From contig JAAUSO010000003.1 of the NCBI GenBank assembly GCA_012033205.1, positions 52,565-116,564 on the forward strand: a stretch of 64,000 bases of DNA, in the 5' to 3' direction. Source of the stretch: Richelia sp. SL_2_1 (GTDB lineage Bacteria; Cyanobacteriota; Cyanobacteriia; Cyanobacteriales; Nostocaceae). The notes under the pieces were generated by a model. That model saw only the letters and a list, made by a program, of their open reading frames with translations. It did no database searches and was not told where the DNA came from. Positions 57,154-64,000 of this stretch are shown here, in pieces. Made by a program: the position numbers and the translations under genes. The number at the start of each line of letters is the position of its first letter. Position 1 is the stretch's first letter.

Positions 57154-58587
57154 TTAATTTGCATTTGCGTTTGCTTGAGCAGAGGACGAATTGAGGTGAT
57201 TTGCTTGATTTTGAGGTAATGGTTTCCAGTAGCTAGCAATCAAACCAACCATTAACCACCATAAAGTATTTATTTGGGGACGATACCATACAGTATCAAC
57301 AAAACCCTGACCGAGCATACCCACTAAAGCCGCAATTCCTGCAATTAACCACAAACCTTGTGCATTTCGTTCTAACATTAACCGTCGTAGCTGTATGAAA
57401 CCAGAGTTAAACGTCACAATTAACAACCAAATAAAACAAACAAAACCCATTAAACCAGTTTCAACGGCAACTTCTAGAAAAATTGAATAAGCACTTAAAG
57501 CAGTAAAATTAGGACGTTGGTAAAGAGGATAAACTTGATTAAATGCGTTGTTACCTGGACCAATACCGATGAGTGGATGGTCTTTAATCATTTCAATCAC
57601 AGCCATCCAAACATTAATGCGGAAGTTATTACTGCTATCATCTCTACCAGCAAAAATACTTAAAACTCTTTCCCGTACTGGTGGAACAAATAATATTGCC
57701 AGAACAAATACTGTTGCTAAACTTCCTAGAAGAATTGGCATCGACCAAGTACGCCAAAAAGGAGGCATATAGATACTCCACCAATACAGTAGTAATACGA
57801 ATAATACTAAAAATGATATTACTAAACCAATCCAACCGCCACGACTAAAGGTAAGAACTAAACAAGCACCATTGACAATAAACATCGTAAGTGCTAAAGC
57901 TTTAGTCAAACCACTACGCCATGCGAAAATGGCAATAAAACTCAAAATTACGGCAGGGATAAGATACCCAGCAAGTAGATTAGGATTGCCTAAATAGCTA
58001 TATACCCTTGTAGTTTTAGATAAAGGTGATGTTGGATCTACCCAAGTTGCCAGTGCTTTAGCACCAAAAAACCACTGTCGTAAACCGTTGACGCTGACAA
58101 TTAAAGATATATGTAGGTAAACGGTAATTAACAAAGAACGAACGCGAGCAGATTTGAGTAATCTAGCACAAAGAGCAAACAGCAGTAAATATAAAGTTAG
58201 TTTTGTCCAGCCTGTAAATGCGGCTTTTTTCACTGGTGATAGTGATGTTGCGACAGTCGCAATTCCCCAGTAAAGGAAAATCAGTAAATGTATCGGTGTA
58301 ATTCCCGTAGCGTTAACAGGTGCCGGTTCATCAGCTAAAGTTAGTAGCAACCAAAATCCGACACAAGCTACAAGTAGTAAACCAATTAATCCGTTAGAAA
58401 CAAAAGGAGCCAGAATATATACAAGGCTTAATAGCACAACTGCGATCGCGTCACCACATTTGAGTAAAATACTAGTTTGTCGCCATTTGCTTAAAAGCCC
58501 CACCACAAGACGATGTAGATAGCTAGTAGTAATGTATTGTTTTAGGGGAAGGGAAGATAAAGTTAATTGTTGCCAAAAGAAATCCAT
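57154..58587 (-). CDS. ictB: IctB family O-antigen-ligase-like membrane protein
   Basis: 477 residues with about ten to eleven helices and a Wzy/O-antigen ligase (PF04932-type) core: VRVYSYLGNPNLLAGYLIPAVIL-like stretch TRVYSYLGNPNLLAGYLIPAVILSF, VLTFSRGGWIGLVISFLVLFVLLLYWW, NVWMAVIEMIKDHPLIGIGPGNNAFNQVYPLYQRPNF. Cyanobacterial IctB was first described for inorganic carbon accumulation, but its direct role as a bicarbonate transporter is disputed; the fold suggests glycan ligation or polymerisation. The C-terminus is Asn/Ala-rich (SSSAQANANAN). Confidence 0.87.
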   Translation of the reverse strand: MDFFWQQLTLSSLPLKQYITTSYLHRLVVGLLSKWRQTSILLKCGDAIAVVLLSLVYILAPFVSNGLIGLLLVACVGFWLLLTLADEPAPVNATGITPIHLLIFLYWGIATVATSLSPVKKAAFTGWTKLTLYLLLFALCARLLKSARVRSLLITVYLHISLIVSVNGLRQWFFGAKALATWVDPTSPLSKTTRVYSYLGNPNLLAGYLIPAVILSFIAIFAWRSGLTKALALTMFIVNGACLVLTFSRGGWIGLVISFLVLFVLLLYWWSIYMPPFWRTWSMPILLGSLATVFVLAILFVPPVRERVLSIFAGRDDSSNNFRINVWMAVIEMIKDHPLIGIGPGNNAFNQVYPLYQRPNFTALSAYSIFLEVAVETGLMGFVCFIWLLIVTFNSGFIQLRRLMLERNAQGLWLIAGIAALVGMLGQGFVDTVWYRPQINTLWWLMVGLIASYWKPLPQNQANHLNSSSAQANANAN

Positions 58588-58878
58588 ACAAGGAAAGCCT
58601 TATTTAATTAGCATCGAGCGAAAACATGGACTAATAATAATGTGCTTAGTCCAAAAAAGGTAACAAGGTAGATTGCATTTGAGAAAATTAATTGTCAATC
58701 TTCCCAATATTGCTGATGGGGTAATAGTTTTATATAGTTTTTTTGCTTAACTATTACCGCTTACCCATCACTCATTACAAATTACCCATAATCCGAAAAT
58801 TTTCCCGTCGATACTAATTAGAAATTGTTGATCAAGCAAGCAATGCCAAAAGTTAAATTCCAGAATGTATGGTCATTT

Positions 58879-60435
58879 TTATACATCTGCCACAGCTTCA
58901 GCACTGCCCGCCTCTATCGGTAAACAAAGCACATAGCGGTATCCTGATTCTGTTGAACCTTGAATTGTAATTTCACCACCGTGTAACTCTGCTAACTGAC
59001 AGCTAAGTAATAAACCTAGGGTTTCGCGAGACACCACACCAGATTGCGATCGACTTTCAACTTCGGATGCATCAACAGCAGTTCCACCCGAAGAAATATT
59101 CTCGGTTGTGGGAAAAATATCGCTGCGGCTCGGTAAACTGATGACTTTTTCGGGATTTCCTAAATTAGTTTTGAAAGTTGAGGTGATATCAGATGCGAGT
59201 TCCATCGAAGATATCTCAGCAAGACGGAAATAGGGATCTACTTCAGTTATTCCTTCTCCTAACCAAGGATGAGAAACCCAAATAGTCAGGTTTAGGGAAT
59301 CTTCTTTGTAAGAAACATGAATCCTCACCACACTACCTGTTGCCGAAAGCTGAATCACGCTAAAAATTAAGTGATACAAAATTTGCCGCACTTTATCTTT
59401 ATCTAATGGCAAAATGCGATTTCGTCCAGGTTCAATAGATAGACGAATATCTTGCTCGCGACGGGCTGCTGCTTCTTCTAAAGTATTGATAGCTTGTTGA
59501 CAAAGCATTTCAATATCCACGGGAGTCAGATTTAGTTCAGTATTAGTATCATCCATTGCTCCCAACTCAGAAATTTCATTCACCAAGGAAAGCAAATATC
59601 TACCACTATGTTGAATAATCTCTAGATATTCTCTTTGCTTAGTTGTTAAAGGACCATAAATTTCCCGTCCCAAAACACTAGCCATACCCAGCACTGATGT
59701 TAAGGGGGTACGTAGTTCCATAGTTAACTGTCCTAAAAGCTGCAATTTCAATTGACTGGTAAAAACCGAGTCTTGAAAAGCTGGTGCAGTGATTTTGATT
59801 TCCGAGGTATTGGACTCTTGGAGATTGTGATTTGTTCTAGAAGAACTACTTCTGAGTGGAGGTGCTTGGAGTAATCGATTACGTTCAAATTCACTCATGC
59901 TCCAACGAGCAATAATTTGTAAAAACTCAATGTCGCGAATTGTAAAATTACGCGGAATTAAATCCATCACAGCCAAGGCACCCAAACAATGTCCTTCTGC
60001 GTTAATCAGTGGTACTCCTAAATAAGCACGAATCCCATAGTCTTGGACTAACTTACTAGATACTAGTTCCGCATTATCCAACTTGCGAGTATCTTCAATC
60101 ACGACTAATTGCGCGTTTTCTACTACTTGGCTGCAAAAAGATTCTTGACGTGATAATTGACGAGTTTGTGCTAATTGATTCATCAGCCCCAATCGGGACA
60201 AACCCACTGCTGACTTAAACCAATGACGTTCGTTATCCACAAATCCCAAAATCGAAATCGGTGCTTCGATAAAGTGAGCAGCAGTTTGAGTGGCTTCTTC
60301 AAAAACCGGGATTGTTTCTGGCTGCCGCAAACCTAGCTTCAATAAAGCTTGAAGACGTTGCTGCTCTTGATTCTCAGGGGTTAACCAACCATCTTTCGGG
60401 GCAAACATTTGATTTTGAGGCTCTACCATTACCAC
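58879..60435 (-). CDS. GAF-domain histidine-kinase-like protein lacking the H-box histidine
   Basis: 518 residues, soluble. GAF domain ~40-190 (SILGFVDNERHWFKSAVGL ... YGIRAYLGVPLINAEGHCLGALAVMD). HisKA-like helices ~228-300 read LLGQLTMELRTPLTSVLGMASVLGREIYGPL, where the usual SHELRTPL has Met239 in place of the phospho-accepting His. The HATPase part has LDKDKVRQILYHLIFSVIQLSATG without the N-box Asn, and no clear G-boxes. The C-terminal beta stretch (ELHGGEITIQGSTESGYRYVLCLP) remains. Both phosphotransfer and ATP binding look lost, so a pseudokinase sensor or scaffold is inferred. Confidence 0.82.
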   Translation of the reverse strand: MVMVEPQNQMFAPKDGWLTPENQEQQRLQALLKLGLRQPETIPVFEEATQTAAHFIEAPISILGFVDNERHWFKSAVGLSRLGLMNQLAQTRQLSRQESFCSQVVENAQLVVIEDTRKLDNAELVSSKLVQDYGIRAYLGVPLINAEGHCLGALAVMDLIPRNFTIRDIEFLQIIARWSMSEFERNRLLQAPPLRSSSSRTNHNLQESNTSEIKITAPAFQDSVFTSQLKLQLLGQLTMELRTPLTSVLGMASVLGREIYGPLTTKQREYLEIIQHSGRYLLSLVNEISELGAMDDTNTELNLTPVDIEMLCQQAINTLEEAAARREQDIRLSIEPGRNRILPLDKDKVRQILYHLIFSVIQLSATGSVVRIHVSYKEDSLNLTIWVSHPWLGEGITEVDPYFRLAEISSMELASDITSTFKTNLGNPEKVISLPSRSDIFPTTENISSGGTAVDASEVESRSQSGVVSRETLGLLLSCQLAELHGGEITIQGSTESGYRYVLCLPIEAGSAEAVADV

Positions 60436-61263
60436 TGCTACCTTAATATTTCTTGGAAACTGTATTTCATCTAACCGTTATTTCGAGGTCTTTACTATTC
60501 CTAAGCATTCCCCAAATTCACCTCAGACAAACAGGTTAAAAATTTTTTTTTATCAACCAGGAAATTTATCTTACCTATAAGCTTCTAGTTCAGTAGTTGA
60601 ATCCTTACTTAATCAATGCTGTAAGTACCGAGTTTATAGATAAAATGACTTTGGGCACCAATTTTATCTAGGCTAAAATAATTACCAGAAAGTAAGTAGT
60701 CAAAGGTAATTTTTGAATATCTTAAATGATTACCGTGACTCTACTTAATTTTATAATGATGGTATTTTTTTTCGTAAATACACTGTTGCCATTCTTTTTG
60801 AAAAGGCTATGAATGATAATTAAATGATATGGAAAAATCATGATTTAAATTAGAAGGAATTCAAATATTTTGAGTAAAATTACTGAAAATTATTAATCAA
60901 TTTTAATTTGATTTTTAATGATTTTCAAATATCAATCATCTCCAGTCAAAATAAGAATAAGGTATCAAACTAGATACTAACAAAAGCTAATTTTAAATAA
61001 TTTTGAAATATTGTATACCAATGAATTGTTTAATTTTTCAAGAAATCATCAAATAATTAAACATCAGAAAAATAAGACAAAATTAGATAAAAAATAGCCA
61101 AGCACAACTGAAATAATCAATGCAGCTTAAGATAAAATTGTTTTCATGTAATATTTACAAAAACTTTATATATTTTATTTGCTAATTTCTCAGTATTTAG
61201 TCATAAATAGAACAAGCTGTTGTCAAAAAATTTTAATATTTATTTAAAGAGGTTGCAGATTAG
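60436..61263. other. 828-base AT-rich intergenic region
   Basis: Between the divergent GAF pseudokinase and DegT genes. Very AT-rich from about 60830 on, with no reading frame of note, no repeat of the dispersed families and no RNA gene that I recognise. The Shine-Dalgarno AGAGG of the DegT gene is at 61248-61252. The DegT mRNA may have a long leader. Confidence 0.5.
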
Positions 61264-62430
61264 ATGAATAATATAAATGTGAGAATTCCCTTTGTAGACC
61301 TAAAGTTACAGCATCAATCGATTGAAAAAGAAATGCGGCAAGCGATTGAAGATGTATTAGAACGGGGAGATTTTATATTAGGTAAAGCATTGAAGGATTT
61401 TGAAGCAGCATTTGCCTTTGCTTGCGGTGCAGAATACGGAGTTGGGGTTGCTTGTGGAACCGACGCGATCGCTCTTGGTTTGCAAGCTTGTAATATCGGT
61501 GCTGGTGCGGAGGTGATTTTGCCTGCAAATACATTTGTCGCAACTTTAATTGGAGTATTACGTGCCGGTGCAAAACCAGTTTTTGTCGATTGTGACCCAA
61601 ACACTGCTTTAATAGATTTGGGGGCAGCAGAAAATGCGATTACATCACAAACTCAAGCAATTATTCCGGTGCATTTGTACGGTCAAATGGGATCTCCGAA
61701 AGAATTATTAGACTTTGCCGAAAAACATAATCTATTGATTTTTGAAGATGCAGCACAGGCACATTTGGCTCAAAGAGATGGATATCAAGCAGGTTCTTTA
61801 GGAATAGCAGCAGCTTATAGTTTTTATCCGAGTAAGAACTTGGGTGCATTTGGTGATGGTGGAATGTTAGTAACCAAAAATCAGGAAGTAGCCCAAAAAA
61901 TGTTGCGGTTACGCAATTATGGAGCATCTCAAAAATATTTTCATGTAGAATCAGGTACAAACAGTCGTTTGGACACTTTACAAGCAGCAGTACTGCATCA
62001 AAAGTTACCTCATTTACAAAGGTGGAATGCCGAGCGTTTGAGAATAGCTCAGGAGTACGATCGCGAATTAGCACCTTTACAATCAAAGGGAATTACTCCC
62101 ATGGAAAATCAAAGTGGTGACGGACACGTTTATCATCTTTATGTAATCAAAGTGGAAGCTGAATGTCCTTTAGAAAGAGAACAAATTCAAGAAAAACTTG
62201 CCGATGTGGGAATTCAAACAGGAATTCACTACCCGATTCCTTGTCATCTCCAGCCAGCTTTCAGCGATTTAGGTTATCAAATCGGAGATTTTCCTCATTC
62301 TGAAAAGCTAGCCAAACAAATATTATCCTTACCAATGTATCCCGGATTAACCAGCAGCCAAGTTAAAGAAGTAGCAGCAGTGATTGCATCAACAGTAAGT
62401 GAAAAACAAGAGAAATTACTTCATATTTAA
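61264..62430 (+). CDS. DegT/DnrJ/EryC1/StrS family sugar aminotransferase
   Basis: 388 residues, PLP-dependent fold type I. Typical start IPFVDLKLQHQSIEKEMRQAIEDVLERGDFILG; GVACGTDAIALGLQA; VILPANTFVATLIGVLRAGAKPVFVD; Asp162 in FEDAAQAHLA; PLP Lys191 in YSFYPSKNLGAFGDGGMLV. NSRLDTLQAAVLHQKLPHL and the C-terminal GIQTGIHYPIPCHLQPAF follow. Makes an amino sugar nucleotide for surface glycan. It resembles the FdtB/QdtB subgroup (3-amino sugars), though the exact product is inferred. A cyanoexosortase gene follows 412 bases downstream. Confidence 0.88.
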   Translation: MNNINVRIPFVDLKLQHQSIEKEMRQAIEDVLERGDFILGKALKDFEAAFAFACGAEYGVGVACGTDAIALGLQACNIGAGAEVILPANTFVATLIGVLRAGAKPVFVDCDPNTALIDLGAAENAITSQTQAIIPVHLYGQMGSPKELLDFAEKHNLLIFEDAAQAHLAQRDGYQAGSLGIAAAYSFYPSKNLGAFGDGGMLVTKNQEVAQKMLRLRNYGASQKYFHVESGTNSRLDTLQAAVLHQKLPHLQRWNAERLRIAQEYDRELAPLQSKGITPMENQSGDGHVYHLYVIKVEAECPLEREQIQEKLADVGIQTGIHYPIPCHLQPAFSDLGYQIGDFPHSEKLAKQILSLPMYPGLTSSQVKEVAAVIASTVSEKQEKLLHI

Positions 62431-62842
62431 AAGCTGATTTGAGGAAATAGGGAATAGGGAATAGGGAATAGGGAATAGGAAGTAAAAAAATAATAAATCG
62501 TTTTAGGAGTAGTTATTTTTCGACAGGAGCCAGCTTGAGATTTGAGATTTGAGATTTTACTCAATGATATTTGGACTTCAAAATGGAACTTTTTGATAAT
62601 TTTGATTCGTCATCAAGTACAGACATTATAAAAGTCAAAATCTAGATATATCGCAGTAGCCACAATTTTTATTTAGGACATTTACCTATTGCCTATTCCC
62701 TATTCCCTATTGCCTGTTCCCCCCAACCCTTAAAAGCAAAATATGATATCTTAACCAATATGAGCATTGCAATAAAATCTAAAATCTCTTAACTGTTGGC
62801 ATTTTTATTTAATTTTACAATTTAATTAAATCAACTGAAATT
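62431..62842. other. intergenic region DegT / exosortase
   Basis: 412 bases containing GGGAATA heptamers (62445-62480), a TTTGAGA array (about 62533-62555) and TATTCCC heptamers (62690-62715). No gene. Confidence 0.65.
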
Positions 62843-63736
62843 ATGTTAACTCAACACCAAGCAAAAAATTTAATTCCACCAAAATTATTTGACTTTGCGA
62901 TATTAGCTATCTTGATATTGCTTTATGCTCCCTTAATATATCATTGGTTCGACGGTTGGCTAAACAAGAATATTAGTACAGAACACGAATATTTTAGTCA
63001 CGGCATGATCGGTTTTCCATTTGCGGCTTATCTAGTTTGGATGAATCGGAAAAAATGGCAAAGATTAGCGAATAAAAGTAATCTCTTGGGTGGCATATTG
63101 TTAGTAATAGGAGGAATTTTTTATCTGAGCGGAGTTGGTGAATGGGTAAATCTTTCTTTTCCGGTGATATTGGCTGGATTGTGTTTGTGGTTAAAAGGAA
63201 TTGCAGGTTTTAAATTACAGGGTTTTCCTTTACTACTAATTCTGCTGGCAACTCCTAACTCAGTACCATACTTAATCGCACCTTTTACCTTGCCTTTGCA
63301 AAGCTTTATTGCTGGAACTGCTGGTTTTATACTCAATCAGTTTGGTCTACCTATAGTTGTAGATGGAATTAACATATACGCAAACGGACGCATCGTAGAA
63401 GTTGCACCTTACTGTGCAGGGTTAAAAATGCTGTTTACTACGATGTACGTTGGTTTAATCTTGCTTTATTGGACTGAGACATTATCATCTCGACGCAAAA
63501 GCATTTGGTTTTTATCAACAGCAGCGATAATCAGCGTTACTGCAAATATTATTCGCAATACTTTACTGACCTTTTTTCATGCTACCGGACAAGATGGCGC
63601 TTTTCATTGGTTGCACGACAGTTGGGGCGGGGATTTGTATTCCGCTTTGATGCTACTGACGTTAATACCAGTAATTAATTGGATCGATAGTTATTTTTCC
63701 GAAAATTCAATGGATTTACAAGATGAAATTCAGTAA
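62843..63736 (+). CDS. cyanoexosortase (probably type B)
   Basis: 297 residues, about eight membrane helices. Exosortase catalytic triad visible: Cys191 in VEVAPYCAGLKMLFTTMY, Arg238 in ANIIRNTLL, and His255 in FHWLHDSWGG. The N-terminal EHEYFSHGMIGFPFAAYLVW resembles cyanoexosortase B. Exosortases cleave PEP-CTERM-type tails and route proteins to the cell surface, usually in exopolysaccharide loci. No PEP-CTERM substrate or partner gene lies in the window, but the sequence ends 264 bases further on. Confidence 0.85.
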   Translation: MLTQHQAKNLIPPKLFDFAILAILILLYAPLIYHWFDGWLNKNISTEHEYFSHGMIGFPFAAYLVWMNRKKWQRLANKSNLLGGILLVIGGIFYLSGVGEWVNLSFPVILAGLCLWLKGIAGFKLQGFPLLLILLATPNSVPYLIAPFTLPLQSFIAGTAGFILNQFGLPIVVDGINIYANGRIVEVAPYCAGLKMLFTTMYVGLILLYWTETLSSRRKSIWFLSTAAIISVTANIIRNTLLTFFHATGQDGAFHWLHDSWGGDLYSALMLLTLIPVINWIDSYFSENSMDLQDEIQ

Positions 63737-64000
63737 AATTTCTGTTGTCAATACTGCATAATAAATAAAGTACTGTTGAAATTACTGAACTCAAAGCGTC
63801 AGGATAAAAAGTACAATTTTGTTTTTTGCAGTTAACACTTGACCAATCATTTTTTGATGGTAAAAGTACCCGGATTTATCCGTGGAATCAATCGATTAAG
63901 GCAGTGTGTACCTAGTGGTCTGTCCCATAAATTCTGATGGGTGTAGAGACGTTATACATAACGTACTCCCGACCGTTGGGGAGAAAACGAACCGGAGTAC
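63737..64000. other. right-edge intergenic sequence
   Basis: No gene seen. From 63912 it contains CTAGTGGTCTGTCCCATAAA and a GTAGAGACGTTATACATAACGT palindrome, similar in plan to the 157-158 bp elements, then a CTCCC...GGGGAG hairpin. It may be a third, diverged member cut by the window end. Confidence 0.45.

Noticed and set aside
60436..61263. Possible regulatory RNA in the long AT-rich gap
   Set aside because: No GC-rich stem, terminator or conserved block could be identified by eye.

Overview
The window comes from a filamentous, probably heterocyst-forming (Nostocales-type) cyanobacterium. The evidence is frequent HIP1 octamers (GCGATCGC), many short tandem heptamer arrays of the TATTCCC / GGTAATT / GAGTTAG kind, dispersed palindromic repeats, and genes found mainly in cyanobacteria: IctB, HemJ, PATAN-type response regulator, DUF4278, DUF4912, DUF2358, cyanoexosortase and the hmp motility cluster. 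It is chromosomal and mostly core or housekeeping. I saw no phage, CRISPR array, rRNA or tRNA gene.

Layout. 0.1-11.2 kb, almost all on the minus strand: a phytochrome/cyanobacteriochrome-like sensor kinase, an ArsA/Get3-like ATPase with an Hsp20-like tail, DUF2358, a phosphodiester glycosidase, DUF4912 and RecQ. 11.8-14.1 kb, plus strand: a PilT-type ATPase and a long KaiB-domain protein. 14.2-17.7 kb, minus strand: rpmG-rpsR-RNase R followed by a short LeuA-like enzyme. 18.2-25.5 kb: moeA, DUF4278, a J-domain protein, dusB and dnaK. 26-39 kb: cell-envelope and general metabolism genes (LD-carboxypeptidase, glycosyltransferase, PG-binding/HEAT protein, EamA transporter, ChaC-like enzyme, Ppx/GppA, UbiA-type prenyltransferase, prolyl oligopeptidase). 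39.5-52.0 kb: a chemotaxis-like hmp cluster (PATAN response regulator, CheY, CheW, MCP, CheA) with hmpF transcribed divergently. 52-64 kb: tilS, hemJ, a LuxR-type regulator, ictB, a GAF pseudo-histidine-kinase, a DegT aminotransferase and a cyanoexosortase.

How the genes work together. The hmp cluster, hmpF and the PilT ATPase fit a type IV pilus gliding/phototaxis system of hormogonia. The bilin-type sensor kinase at the left end could be a light input, but nothing in the sequence links it. The rpmG-rpsR-rnr cluster couples ribosomal proteins with RNA turnover. DegT plus exosortase at the right end suggests a surface-glycan or protein-sorting locus that continues beyond the window.

Sequence quality matters here. 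Four otherwise well-conserved genes (dnaK, the ubiA-like gene, hmpF and a small hypothetical gene) are each broken by one missing base, usually in a short homopolymer. A small antitoxin-like gene carries one extra base. CheA is interrupted by a cluster of indels inside a duplicated repeat. Sequencing or assembly error is the simplest explanation for most of these. The most interesting structural finding is a 157-158 bp inverted-repeat element present twice, one copy sitting inside another dispersed hairpin repeat.
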